Origin: Pseudomonadota bacterium
GTDB taxonomy: Bacteria > Pseudomonadota > Alphaproteobacteria > Micropepsales > Micropepsaceae
DNA: 64,000 nt
Direction of reading: 5' to 3'
NCBI GenBank assembly: GCA_018241025.1
Contig: JAFEEQ010000004.1
Location: 409,839-473,838, forward strand
The translations under genes were made by a program, and so were the position numbers. Position 1 is the first letter of the stretch. Each line of letters begins with the position of its first letter. The notes under the pieces are model-generated. The model made no database searches and was not told the origin of the DNA. It saw only the letters and a program-made list of their open reading frames with translations. This document shows, one piece after another, positions 9,934 to 18,680 of this stretch.

Positions 9934-10943
9934 CGCCGCATCGGCTTGACGATGCCGTTCTCGCCGACATGCAGGGCATATCCCGAAAGGCCTTTTACAC
10001 GGATTTCCGCAAAACCGGCTTCAGCCAGTCCGCGCGCGCTGCATTTCCCTCGGCCCTGGATATCGAACTCGATGTCGGCGACGCAGAACTTGGCATTACC
10101 GCCAACCAGCGGCGGTCCGTTGATCTTCTGGACGAAGACGAAGAGCGAATCGAGCCCCGACAGGTTGTCGACCACCGTCGCACAGCTTCCGGCGGCGATC
10201 TTCCACCAGCCATGACTGATCCAGTCGCCTCGCAATTTCTGTCCGATCGCCGCGGCCACGGATTTTGCGGTGTCGTTGCAGATCGAAAAGCCGGCCGGCG
10301 TCGCCGATTTCAGCGCCTCGGTCTCGAGCGCATCGAACAGGTCACTGTTGCTGGCGCTCGGCGCCAGCTTCATGCGCTTGCGAAAATCCGCCAGCGCTTT
10401 GTCCAGGGTCTTGTCCGGCGTCCCGTCGCCGCCGCCCGCGACGGCATAGCCGATATCGCGCAGCAGGCGCTTCAGCCCGGCGATGCCGGCCTGCGGCAAC
10501 GTCCGGATGGACGGCATTTCGCTAAGGGTCGCCGTCCAGGATTTGAGCCTGTGAGTGTCGATCGCCGCGAAAGAAATCGGATAGAAGTCATCGCTCGGGC
10601 AGTTATGGTCCGGCGCCGAACTCTTCGCGGAAAAGTTCACGCTTTTCACACAAAGCGCTGCGTCGCCGCCCCAGGCACGTGGCGTGCCACTATAGGCTTG
10701 GGAACTGCGGGCATAGAGATAGTAGCTGGAAGCCGTCAGGTCGCCCGGCAGAAGAATCCGGCAAGCGCCGGGAATGACACGTTGCCAGCCTTGAACCTGG
10801 ACACCGTCCTTCTGTCCGGCGCCGACCGCCGTGTAGAGCACATAGGACGTCCGGTTGCATACCGTCATCGCTGCCTGCGCCGACTTCGGTGGCACCAGGA
10901 GCGCAAGCAACAGACCGAGAAACGCCAGACCGCGAAACGACAT
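9912..10943 (-). CDS. Exported protein with two DUF1036 domains
   Basis: 343 residues with an N-terminal signal peptide (about 1-24, ending AQAA). Two DUF1036-type segments are seen: AMTVCNRTSYVLYTAVG near the N terminus and GFSICNDTAKSVAAAIG near residue 215, each with Cys-bearing blocks. Between them lies a short stretch (about 150-195, AGLKRLLRDIGYAV...ALADFRKRM) that looks like a peptidoglycan-binding motif. This suggests a periplasmic or cell-wall protein; function is unknown. Its ATG overlaps the argB stop by one base (TAATG), implying coupled translation. Confidence 0.7.
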   Translation of the reverse strand: MSFRGLAFLGLLLALLVPPKSAQAAMTVCNRTSYVLYTAVGAGQKDGVQVQGWQRVIPGACRILLPGDLTASSYYLYARSSQAYSGTPRAWGGDAALCVKSVNFSAKSSAPDHNCPSDDFYPISFAAIDTHRLKSWTATLSEMPSIRTLPQAGIAGLKRLLRDIGYAVAGGGDGTPDKTLDKALADFRKRMKLAPSASNSDLFDALETEALKSATPAGFSICNDTAKSVAAAIGQKLRGDWISHGWWKIAAGSCATVVDNLSGLDSLFVFVQKINGPPLVGGNAKFCVADIEFDIQGRGKCSARGLAEAGFAEIRVKGLSGYALHVGENGIVKPMRRQTRTSK

Positions 10944-11842
10944 TATTCGGCGGTGATCAACGTGCCGGCACCGTGTTCGGTGAAGAGCTCGAGCAGCAGG
11001 ACGTGCGGGATACGGCCGTCGAGGATGACCGCAGCGCGAACGCCGCCTTCGACGGCCTCGATGGCGGTTTCGATCTTGGGAATCATGCCGCCCTTGATCG
11101 TGCCGTTCTTGATGAGCGCCCGTGCCTCTTCGACCGTCAGCTTCGGGATCAGCTTCTTCTCGGAATCGAGCACGCCTTCGACATCCGTAAGCAGGATCAG
11201 GCGCTCGGCGCGCATCGCGCCCGCGACCGCGCCAGCGACCGTGTCGGCGTTTATGTTGTAGGTCTCACCTTCGGCACCGACGCCGATGGGCGCGATCACC
11301 GGGACGAACTCGTTCTTCATCATGGCATGCAGAACGTCCGGGTTCACCTTCTCGGGCTCGCCGACGAAGCCGAGATCCTGTCCGTTCTTCACCAGCTTGC
11401 GCGCCAGCACGAGCGTCGAGTCCTTGCCCGAAAGCCCGATCGCCCGTCCGCCCGCAGCGTTGATGGACGATACGATTTGCTTGTTGATCGAGCCGGTCAG
11501 CACCATCTCGACCACGTCGATCGCCGCCTGATCGGTGACGCGAAGGCCGTCGATGAAGGTGGAGGGAATCTGCAGCTTCGACAGCATGGCGCCGATCTGC
11601 GGTCCGCCGCCATGGACCACCACCGGATCGATCCCGGTCTGTTTCATCAGAACGATGTCCTGGGCGAAATCGGCCGCGGTGCCCCCGCCGACCATGGCGT
11701 TGCCGCCGAACTTCACGACAATGGTCTTCTGGTCGTATTTCAGGATGTAGGGCAGGGCTTCGACCAGCACCCGCGCCGTCGAACGCCACCGCGCCATCAC
11801 GCGCAGGTTTCGCTCCTGGCTGAATTCGTCCGTAAGCGCCAT
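10943..11842 (-). CDS. argB: Acetylglutamate kinase
   Basis: 299-residue amino-acid kinase that phosphorylates N-acetylglutamate in arginine synthesis. Visible motifs are [21 protein letters not shown] and [14 protein letters not shown]. The N-terminal extension before the kinase core (about 25 residues with [10 protein letters not shown]) is like arginine-sensitive, hexameric ArgB enzymes, so feedback inhibition is plausible. ATG 11842 is chosen over an upstream in-frame start because homologues begin here. engB lies 39 bp upstream on the same strand. Confidence 0.95.
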   Translation of the reverse strand: MALTDEFSQERNLRVMARWRSTARVLVEALPYILKYDQKTIVVKFGGNAMVGGGTAADFAQDIVLMKQTGIDPVVVHGGGPQIGAMLSKLQIPSTFIDGLRVTDQAAIDVVEMVLTGSINKQIVSSINAAGGRAIGLSGKDSTLVLARKLVKNGQDLGFVGEPEKVNPDVLHAMMKNEFVPVIAPIGVGAEGETYNINADTVAGAVAGAMRAERLILLTDVEGVLDSEKKLIPKLTVEEARALIKNGTIKGGMIPKIETAIEAVEGGVRAAVILDGRIPHVLLLELFTEHGAGTLITAE

Positions 11843-11881
11843 ATCGCAAGCCCTTGATAGCGGGGCCTTATAGCCCAAAGC

Positions 11882-12520
11882 CTATGGATGGGCCAACGCC
11901 GCGAGATGGGTTTTCAGGGGATCGAGGCCAAGGCCCCGGAACGCCGAAGTTGCATAGATCGCAGGATAGGCCGCGGTGTGCTTGCGCGCCGCGGCATCGG
12001 CCGTGGCCACGGCCGCCTCGCTTTCTCCCGCGTTAAGTTTATCGAGCTTGGTCAACACCACGACATAGGAGACGGCGGCCTCATCCATCAGGTCCATCAC
12101 CTGTTCGTCCAGCGGCCCCACCCCGCGACGCGCATCCACGAGCAGTGCGACGCGGCGCAGGCTCGCGCGGCCGCGCAGATAGGCGAAGATCAGCTCCTGC
12201 CATCCCGCCGACATCGTCTTCGAGGCCTTCGCATAGCCATAGCCTGGCAGGTCGACGAGCGTCAGCGTGTCGGCCAGTTTGAAGAAGTTGATCTCGCGCG
12301 TGCGCCCCGGTGTGTGGCTGACGCGCGCCAGCGTCTTGCGGTTGGTCAGCGCGTTGATGAGGCTGGACTTGCCGGCGTTGGAGCGTCCGACGAAGGCGAC
12401 TTCCGGCAGGCTCTGCGGCGGCAGGCTGTTGATGTCGCTGGTTCCCCAGACGAAATCGCAGGCGCCGGCGAACAGCTTTTGCGCCGCCGCCAGCTCCACG
12501 GTGCTTCCGGTCTCGCTCAC
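11882..12520 (-). CDS. engB: Ribosome biogenesis GTP-binding protein EngB (YsxC/YihA)
   Basis: 212-residue TRAFAC-class GTPase needed in other bacteria for large-subunit assembly. G1 is GRSNAGKSS, G3 DLPGYGYA, G4 TKLDK, and G5 is near TSAFRG. The start is a GTG at 12520 that overlaps the yidC stop as GTGA (12517-12520); a longer upstream reading would run into yidC. This places engB in the rpmH-rnpA-yidD-yidC run. Confidence 0.93.
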   Translation of the reverse strand: MSETGSTVELAAAQKLFAGACDFVWGTSDINSLPPQSLPEVAFVGRSNAGKSSLINALTNRKTLARVSHTPGRTREINFFKLADTLTLVDLPGYGYAKASKTMSAGWQELIFAYLRGRASLRRVALLVDARRGVGPLDEQVMDLMDEAAVSYVVVLTKLDKLNAGESEAAVATADAAARKHTAAYPAIYATSAFRGLGLDPLKTHLAALAHP

Positions 12521-14331
12521 GTGCCCTTGGCCGGGCTCGCGCCGCCGGTGAGCTTCTTCCAAGTCTCGATCAGGTTCTTGAACAGGTGAACTTCAACACC
12601 CTGGCGGTTCATGATGTACCACTGCTGCGCCACGCCGAGGATGTTGTTCCAGGTGTAGTAGATGACGAGACCCGCCGGAAACGTCGCGAACATGAAGGTG
12701 AACATGATCGGCATCAGCCCGAACATGCGCGCCTGGATCGGATCGGCAGGCGCGGGATTCAGCTTGGTCTGAACCCATTGCGTGATGCCCATCAGGATGG
12801 GCCAGACGCCGATCGACAGGAAGGCAAGGAAGCTCGGCAGGATCGCGTGCGGGTTGAACGGCAGCAATCCGAACAGGTTGATGATCGAGGTCGGATCCGG
12901 CGCGGCAAGGTCGTGGATCCAGCCATAGAAAGGCGCTTGGCGCATCTCGATGGTGACGAAGAAGACCTTGTAGAGCGAGAAGAACACCGGGATCACGAGC
13001 AACTGCGGCACGCAGCCCGTCAGCGGGTTCACCTTCTCCCGCTTGTAGAGATCCATGATCGCCTGCTGCTGCTTCACCGGGTCGTCGGCAAAGCGTTCCT
13101 TGATCTTCTCCTGTTCGGGCTGGACCTTCTTCATCTTCGCCATCGTCTTGGCCGAAGCGTTCGCGATCGGGAAGGTCACCGCCTTTACCGCAACGGTCAG
13201 CAGAAGGATGGCAAGGCCGAAATTGCCCAGGAAGCGGTAGAAGTGATCGAGCACCCAGAACAGCGGCTGGGTGAAGTACCAGAACCAGCCCCAGTCGACG
13301 GCCATGATGAAATTGTCGATACCGGGGCTGTCCTCATAGTGGCGCAGGACGTCGACCACCTTCGCGCCGGCGAAGAGGTGTTGCGTCACGCTGATCGTCG
13401 CGCCTGCCGCGGCGGTGTGCGCGCCAAGACGATAATCGGCCTGGTAGGCCTTGCCGCCCGCATAGGCGTCGCCAGCGAAGTGCGCGTCGAAATTCTCGCC
13501 TTGCGGCGGCACGACGGCGGCCATCCAGTACTTGTCTGTGATGCCGAGCCAGCCCTTGTTGCCGCTGAAGGCCTTGGCCGGCGTGTTGTCTTCCTTGAAG
13601 TCGTCATAAGTCGGATCGACCAGCGTGCCGTTCCAGCCGACGAAGCCCTCATGCAGGACCCAGAAGTGCTGCTCGGCCGGAACGTTGTCGCGGACCACCA
13701 GCGCATAGGGGAACAGCGTGGCCGCGCCCTTTGTCATATTGGTGACTTTGTCGGTGACCGTGAACAGGAACTTGTCGTCGACGCTGATCACGCGTGTGAA
13801 GACGAGTCCGTGTCCGTTGTTCCACTCCAGCGTCACCGGCTTGCCGGGGCTCAGCACGCTGCCGGATTTGAGTGTCCATAGCGTCTGGTCGTTCGGCATC
13901 GGCTGGCGGGAGCCGCTGGCCCAGCCGAAGTCGACGAAATAGGGATATTGCGTTCCCTTTGGCGCCAGAAGGACGATCTCGGGGCTCTTGGGATCGGTCG
14001 TTTCGCGATAGTTCTTCAGGCGCAGATCGTCGAAGCGCGCGCCCTTCAGCATCAGCGAGCCGTCGACCGACGGCGTGTCGATCTTCACACGCGGGCCGCT
14101 GGCCGCCAGCGCCTTGGCGCGGGGCATATGTGCCGGTGCGCCGGCCGCGGTCGGTACGCTTCCGGATGGCGCCGGCGGCGGCGCGGGATGCTTCTCCACC
14201 TTGGCGAGCTTGGCGGCACGGTCCTGTTCGGCCTTCATCGCCGGCTGGCCGACGAAGATCCACCAGACGAAGAAGATCGCGCCCGACAGGACGAAGAACA
14301 GGATCAGATTGCGATTGTTGTTGTCGTTCAT
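12517..14331 (-). CDS. yidC: Membrane protein insertase YidC
   Basis: 604-residue Oxa1/YidC/Alb3 insertase of the Gram-negative type. An N-terminal membrane anchor (about 9-27) is followed by a Pro/Ala-rich linker, the large periplasmic P1 beta domain (about 70-345), then the conserved five-helix core with GCVPQLLVIPVFFSLYKVF and the C-terminal ATFPAGLVIYYTWNNIL block. It inserts proteins alone or with SecYEG. The ATG lies 9 bp from the yidD stop. Length is in the usual range. Confidence 0.96.
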   Translation of the reverse strand: MNDNNNRNLILFFVLSGAIFFVWWIFVGQPAMKAEQDRAAKLAKVEKHPAPPPAPSGSVPTAAGAPAHMPRAKALAASGPRVKIDTPSVDGSLMLKGARFDDLRLKNYRETTDPKSPEIVLLAPKGTQYPYFVDFGWASGSRQPMPNDQTLWTLKSGSVLSPGKPVTLEWNNGHGLVFTRVISVDDKFLFTVTDKVTNMTKGAATLFPYALVVRDNVPAEQHFWVLHEGFVGWNGTLVDPTYDDFKEDNTPAKAFSGNKGWLGITDKYWMAAVVPPQGENFDAHFAGDAYAGGKAYQADYRLGAHTAAAGATISVTQHLFAGAKVVDVLRHYEDSPGIDNFIMAVDWGWFWYFTQPLFWVLDHFYRFLGNFGLAILLLTVAVKAVTFPIANASAKTMAKMKKVQPEQEKIKERFADDPVKQQQAIMDLYKREKVNPLTGCVPQLLVIPVFFSLYKVFFVTIEMRQAPFYGWIHDLAAPDPTSIINLFGLLPFNPHAILPSFLAFLSIGVWPILMGITQWVQTKLNPAPADPIQARMFGLMPIMFTFMFATFPAGLVIYYTWNNILGVAQQWYIMNRQGVEVHLFKNLIETWKKLTGGASPAKGT

Positions 14332-14340
14332 CCGGAAAAC

Positions 14341-14595
14341 CTATCGGGGCGGAACTGGATCGAAGCCCGACGATCCGCCGAGCCAGGTGAAAGGGTGACA
14401 GCGCGCAAGACGGCGCATGGCAAGCCCGAGGCCTTTCAGCGGACCATGCATCTCGATCGCTTCGATCGCGTATTGCGAACAGGTCGGCTGGAACCGGCAG
14501 GACGGCGGAGACATCGGCGAAAGGAAGCGGCGATAGAAGCGGATCGGTGCAATCAGCACCGCCGCGATCGCCCCACCTGTCCGCCCGTCGTTCAC
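14341..14595 (-). CDS. yidD: Membrane protein insertion efficiency factor YidD
   Basis: 84-residue YidD. The family block is clear: [20 protein letters not shown] and [10 protein letters not shown], with the conserved Cys pair. It is an amphipathic membrane-associated helper of YidC. The start is a GTG at 14595 overlapping the rnpA stop as GTGA. The order rpmH-rnpA-yidD-yidC is one of the most conserved bacterial gene strings and supports the call. Confidence 0.92.
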   Translation of the reverse strand: MNDGRTGGAIAAVLIAPIRFYRRFLSPMSPPSCRFQPTCSQYAIEAIEMHGPLKGLGLAMRRLARCHPFTWLGGSSGFDPVPPR

Positions 14596-14945
14596 GTCCT
14601 GGCTCCCTTGCTCTGGTCCAGCTTCACATGGGCCAGTCGCACGGCCTCGGCAAGGTCGCCGGCCAGGCTTTGGAAGGGTCGCGTCACCGTGCCCGCCCGT
14701 GCCACCAGGACATAGTCGACACCCGGCCGGCTCGCTCCGGCCAAAATCACCCGCGCGGCGGCCCGAAGCCGGCGCTTGGCCCGGTTGCGGATGACGGCAT
14801 TGCCGATCTTGCGGCTCGCGGTGAAACCCACGCGGGTCGCCCCGTCGGTCGGATTTTCGCTGATTTCGAGGGTGAGTCCGGGGGAAACCCGGCGAATGCC
14901 GCGTGCGGCGCGCAGGAAATCGCTGCGATTCTTCAGGCGATCCAT
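14592..14945 (-). CDS. rnpA: Ribonuclease P protein component
   Basis: 117-residue basic protein that works with the RNase P RNA to mature tRNA 5' ends. The RNR signature reads RNRAKRRLR, with [12 protein letters not shown] just before it. The start ATG 14945 is 32 nt downstream of the rpmH stop. The C terminus overlaps yidD by 4 bp. Confidence 0.95.
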   Translation of the reverse strand: MDRLKNRSDFLRAARGIRRVSPGLTLEISENPTDGATRVGFTASRKIGNAVIRNRAKRRLRAAARVILAGASRPGVDYVLVARAGTVTRPFQSLAGDLAEAVRLAHVKLDQSKGART

Positions 14946-14977
14946 GCTGCGCGCCCCTCGTTTGGGGCCAATCCGCC

Positions 14978-15112
14978 CTAGGCGGACAGCTTCTTGCGGC
15001 CATGCGCCCGGCGACGGGCCAGAATCTTGCGGCCGCCAGCCGTGGCCATGCGAGAACGGAAGCCGTGGCGCCGCTTGCGGACGATTTTGCTCGGCTGATA
15101 GGGGCGCTTCAT
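14978..15112 (-). CDS. rpmH: 50S ribosomal protein L34
   Basis: 44-residue basic protein starting MKRPYQPSK and containing the [11 protein letters not shown] signature and the [18 protein letters not shown] end. It runs from ATG at 15112-15110 to TAG at 14980-14978. Size is typical of L34. It is the first gene of the rpmH-rnpA-yidD-yidC-engB run and has a well-formed promoter 34 bp upstream. Confidence 0.96.
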   Translation of the reverse strand: MKRPYQPSKIVRKRRHGFRSRMATAGGRKILARRRAHGRKKLSA

Positions 15113-15145
15113 GGCGGCTACTCTTAAGTCTCGAAAGAGGGGCGG

Positions 15146-15174
15146 GTTCTATGGCCTGACGGCAGCCCTGTCAA
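15146..15174 (-). promoter_or_regulatory. Predicted sigma70-type promoter of rpmH operon
   Basis: On the minus strand a perfect -35 box TTGACA (15174-15169) is followed after exactly 17 bp by TAGAAC (15151-15146), 4/6 to the -10 consensus. The expected start of transcription near 15139 gives a leader of about 27 nt to the rpmH ATG at 15112. This is the best promoter I can see in the window and would drive rpmH-rnpA-yidD-yidC-engB and possibly argB. Confidence 0.75.
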
Positions 15175-15237
15175 CCGCGCCCGACAGGGCGGTTCTGCCC
15201 ATACCGGGCCTAGGAATCCCGGCGTTCTTAAGGCTTT

Positions 15238-16683
15238 ATGCCGTCCATGCCCGGCCCCACGCGCGCCCGGCTGGCCGCTGCCTGGGGGCTCGCAGCCCAC
15301 AGCCTGTCGGGCCGGCTCCTGTTGCTCACCGTCCTATACGTGATGGTGGCCGAAGTGCTGATATTCGTGCCCTCGGTCGGGCGCTACCACCGCGAGCTGC
15401 TCGACAATCACATCGCCTCCGCCGAACTCGCGGTGCTGCCCTTTACCGAACCGGGCGGCGACCAGCTTTCGGGCGAGGTCCGCAGCCACCTGCTGGAACG
15501 CGCCGGCGCCATGTCGGTCCTGCTGACCAGCACGGACCGTCGCGAACTCTACCAGATCTCCGACATGCCGCCGCGGATCGACGCGACCATCGATCTCGTC
15601 GATGGCGGCGCCTTCGCCAACATGATCTGGGGCCTCGACTGCCTGTGGCATGACGGTACCCGCATCCTGCACGTCATCGCTCCGACCCGCATCCCGCATG
15701 TCGAAAGCATCGGCATCGTGCTCGGCGAGGGCGAGATCCGCGCCGCGCTGGTCTCCTATGCCGACAGGGTCATCGTGACCGGTCTGATCGTCTCGCTGGT
15801 AACAGCGGTGCTGGTCTTTCTCAGTCTCTACTTCGTCTTCGTCCGCCCGATGCGCAAGGTGACCGAGGCGATGGTCGCGTTCCGCAGCAATCCCGAAAAT
15901 CCGGCAAACATCGTCCAGGCCAGCGCCCGCCAGGACGAGATCGGCATCGCCGAACGCGAGCTCGCCGCCATGCAGCGCGATCTCTACGGCTTCCTGCAAC
16001 AGAAGAACCGGCTCGCGGCGCTCGGTGCCGCTGTGGCGCGCATCCAGCACGATCTGCGCAACATCCTCGCCAATGCCCAGCTTGCGTCGGACCGCTTGAG
16101 CGACAGCGAAGATCCCGTCGTGAAGAAGCTCGCGCCGCGTCTCGTTGCTTCCATCGACCGTGCCGTCTCACTTGCCACCAACACCTTGCGCTATGGCCGC
16201 GCGGACGAGCGCCCGCCGCAGCGCAAATCACTCGCGCTTGGGGCGATCCTGTCCGAAGCCGCCGAGGCTGCAATCGAAGCGCGCATCGTGCCCGTCGAGA
16301 TTGCGCTGGCGCTCGATGTCGCCGGTGATCTGCGTATCGAGGCCGATCCAGAACAGCTCTATCGCATTGCACTCAACATCCTACGCAATGCCGTCGAAGC
16401 GCTGGTCGAGCGCGCAACGCCTGGCCGGATCGCCATTCGCGCCGAACGCAGGGGTCAGCGTGTCTTTATTGAGATCGAGGACGACGGTCCGGGAATTCCG
16501 GAGACGGTGCGCGAACGTCTATTCCAGCCCTTCGCGAGTGCCGCGCGCGCCGGCGGCTCCGGCCTAGGACTCGCCATTGCCCGCGATCTCGCGCGCGGAC
16601 ATGGTGGCGACATCGTTCTGGTGACGAGCGGCGAAGGTGGCACACTGTTCCGCATCGAGTTGCCGGACAGCGAACTGTTGTAA
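15238..16683 (+). CDS. Sensor histidine kinase (orphan)
   Basis: 481-residue membrane kinase. Membrane segment 1 (about 26-46) and 2 (about 182-203) flank a periplasmic sensing region of about 135 residues; a HAMP-like linker follows. The phosphoacceptor block reads VARIQHDLRNILANAQL, unlike the usual SHELRTPL, and is followed by N box (NILRNAVEAL), G1 (DDGPGIP) and G2 (GGSGLGLAIA). There is no response-regulator gene nearby, so its partner must be elsewhere. It lies divergent from rpmH with a 125-bp spacer. A second ATG is 3 codons downstream. Signal unknown. Confidence 0.85.
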   Translation: MPSMPGPTRARLAAAWGLAAHSLSGRLLLLTVLYVMVAEVLIFVPSVGRYHRELLDNHIASAELAVLPFTEPGGDQLSGEVRSHLLERAGAMSVLLTSTDRRELYQISDMPPRIDATIDLVDGGAFANMIWGLDCLWHDGTRILHVIAPTRIPHVESIGIVLGEGEIRAALVSYADRVIVTGLIVSLVTAVLVFLSLYFVFVRPMRKVTEAMVAFRSNPENPANIVQASARQDEIGIAERELAAMQRDLYGFLQQKNRLAALGAAVARIQHDLRNILANAQLASDRLSDSEDPVVKKLAPRLVASIDRAVSLATNTLRYGRADERPPQRKSLALGAILSEAAEAAIEARIVPVEIALALDVAGDLRIEADPEQLYRIALNILRNAVEALVERATPGRIAIRAERRGQRVFIEIEDDGPGIPETVRERLFQPFASAARAGGSGLGLAIARDLARGHGGDIVLVTSGEGGTLFRIELPDSELL

Positions 16684-16735
16684 CTCGACCGTCCGCCCGC
16701 TCGGGACTAAGGTCGCGTGGTCGAAGGGGGATGTC

Positions 16736-17866
16736 ATGCTGCGCAAAATCCTGCTTGGTCTCGCCGCATTCGTCGTCCTGCTGTTCGCGGTAATCGCGGC
16801 GATCTGGTTCACGGGGTCGACACCGGCGGTCATCGCATTTCTCTTTGCACCGCATCACGGCTGGGACCTGTCATTGAAGGCGCCCGCGCCCGATTACGCG
16901 AAGCCCGACAGCTGGGCTGCGCTACCGTCCCGTCCCGGTCTTGCAATGACTGTACCGGACGGTGTCGCGCCGCCGCCGAAGGACCCGCCAGTCGATGTCT
17001 TCTTCATCCATCCCACCGGTTACACCAGCGGTGCGGAGTGGAACTCGCCGCTCGATCCCAACTCCAAGACCGAAGAAAACACCCAATGGATGATGGCCAA
17101 TCAGGCCGGCGCCTTTAACGGCTGCTGCGCGATCTATGCGCCGCGCTATCGCGAGGCCACCATCTATCGCTATGTCGATGCGACGCCGGAGATATTCAGG
17201 AAGTCCGGCGACTTCGCCTATGCCGACGTCGATCGCGCCTTCACCTATTTTCTCGAGCACTATTCAAACGGCCGCCCCTTCATCATCGCCAGTCACAGCC
17301 AGGGCACCGAGCACGGCTTCAATCTGATCAAGCGGCGCATAGACGGAACGCCGCTTGCCGGTCGCCTGGTCGCGGCCTACCTCATCGGTGGATCGATCAC
17401 GGACAAGGCCGTCGATGCGCTGAAGACCGTTCATGCCTGCGCCTCGGCCACCGATCTGCACTGCGTGATCCATTGGGCGACTTATGCGGAAGGCAGCCGC
17501 CCGGTCCGCTCCGATACGCCCGACAAGGTACTCTGCATCAACCCGTTGACCTGGATACGCGACGGCGCGGCGGCACCAGCCAGTTTGAATCGGGGAGCAG
17601 TACCGATTTCCGGCGGCTTCCAGTTCGATACCTGGACCGATCGCGCCACCGGCATGGCGTTTCCGCGGTCGGGTGCGCCGCTTAAAGCCTGGACCGGCGC
17701 GACGTGCAAGGGTGGCCTGCTGTTCGCGAAAGACGAGCATGGAACGCCGTTCGCCCGCGCCGCGCTTGGCGATAACTACCATGGCCTCGACTATGCGCTC
17801 TTTGCGATGAACATCCGCGAAAACGCGCAAGCGCGAGTCGCGGCCTATCTGAAGGCGCTACCATGA
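16736..17866 (+). CDS. DUF3089 domain-containing alpha/beta-hydrolase-like protein
   Basis: 376 residues with one N-terminal membrane segment or uncleaved signal (about 4-24). The DUF3089 features are DVFFIHPTGYTSGAEWNSP, the YAPRYREATIYR block, and a GxSxG-like nucleophile region FIIASHSQGTEHG, which suggests a serine hydrolase fold. The substrate is unknown. The ATG at 16736 has a GGGGG purine-rich site 6 nt upstream; the frame is open earlier but lacks the hydrophobic start. The stop overlaps the next gene by 4 bp (ATGA). Confidence 0.78.
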   Translation: MLRKILLGLAAFVVLLFAVIAAIWFTGSTPAVIAFLFAPHHGWDLSLKAPAPDYAKPDSWAALPSRPGLAMTVPDGVAPPPKDPPVDVFFIHPTGYTSGAEWNSPLDPNSKTEENTQWMMANQAGAFNGCCAIYAPRYREATIYRYVDATPEIFRKSGDFAYADVDRAFTYFLEHYSNGRPFIIASHSQGTEHGFNLIKRRIDGTPLAGRLVAAYLIGGSITDKAVDALKTVHACASATDLHCVIHWATYAEGSRPVRSDTPDKVLCINPLTWIRDGAAAPASLNRGAVPISGGFQFDTWTDRATGMAFPRSGAPLKAWTGATCKGGLLFAKDEHGTPFARAALGDNYHGLDYALFAMNIRENAQARVAAYLKALP

Positions 17867-18624
17867 CCTGGAATCCCGCGACCTATCTCGCCTTCGCCGA
17901 CGAGCGCACACGTCCGGCGGCCGAGCTTCTCGCTCGCGTGCCGAACATTGCGCCCGGCCGTGTGGTCGATCTCGGTTGCGGTCCGGGCAACTCGACCGAA
18001 CTGCTCTGCGCGCGCTGGCCTGACGCCAAGATCGAAGGACTCGATTCTTCGCCCGACATGCTGGTGAAGGCGCGGGCGAGCGGCGTCGCCGCCGACTGGA
18101 TCGAAGCCGATGTCGCGACATGGCAGGCGGCCGCGCCCTATGATGTGATTTTCTCGAATGCCACGTTCCAGTGGCTCGGCGGACATCCCGAGTTGTTGCC
18201 GCGTCTGGCTGGCTATGTGAAATCGGGCGGTACATTCGCCTTCCAGGTCCCGCACAACATGGATGCACCGAGCCATGTCCTGATGCGCGAAACCGCAAGC
18301 AACGGTCCCTGGGCGCAAAGGCTCGCCGACGTGCGCGAAGTATCGGTTCTGCCGCCGGAGGCCTACTACGACATCCTCAAGCCACACGCCGCCGCGGTCG
18401 ACATCTGGGAGACGGAATATCTTCATGTTCTTTCGGGCGAAGACGCTGTCTATCACTGGGTTAGCGGAACGGGTCTGCGTCCCTTCGTTCAGGCGCTCGA
18501 TGCCGGCGAGCGCGATGCCTTCGTCGCGGCGTACAAGGCCCGCCTCAATGCTGCCTACCCGCGCCGCGCCGACGGCGCAACTCTGTTTCCCTTCAAGCGT
18601 CTCTTCGTCATCGCGCGGCGCTGA
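17863..18624 (+). CDS. tam: Trans-aconitate 2-methyltransferase-like SAM enzyme
   Basis: 253-residue class I methyltransferase. Motif I VVDLGCGPGNSTELL and the following GLDSSPDML acid loop bind SAM. The N terminus (WNPATYLAFADERTRPAAELLARV) and the FSNATFQWLGGH block match Tam, which in E. coli methylates trans-aconitate and so relieves inhibition of the TCA cycle. Size is typical. It is coupled to the DUF3089 gene upstream. The functional name is by similarity only. Confidence 0.82.
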   Translation: MTWNPATYLAFADERTRPAAELLARVPNIAPGRVVDLGCGPGNSTELLCARWPDAKIEGLDSSPDMLVKARASGVAADWIEADVATWQAAAPYDVIFSNATFQWLGGHPELLPRLAGYVKSGGTFAFQVPHNMDAPSHVLMRETASNGPWAQRLADVREVSVLPPEAYYDILKPHAAAVDIWETEYLHVLSGEDAVYHWVSGTGLRPFVQALDAGERDAFVAAYKARLNAAYPRRADGATLFPFKRLFVIARR

Positions 18625-18645
18625 CCGCTTGACCCTTCAGCGGTC
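18623..18645 (+). terminator. Possible weak hairpin terminator after tam
   Basis: A perfect 7-bp inverted repeat (GACCGCT / AGCGGTC) with a 9-nt loop begins at the tam stop codon. It is followed by TTGG but no real T-run, so intrinsic termination would be weak. It lies 35 bp before the SdrD-like gene. Confidence 0.35.
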
Positions 18646-18680
18646 TTGGCCTCCAAATCCAACTACGGATTGGGGGATCC

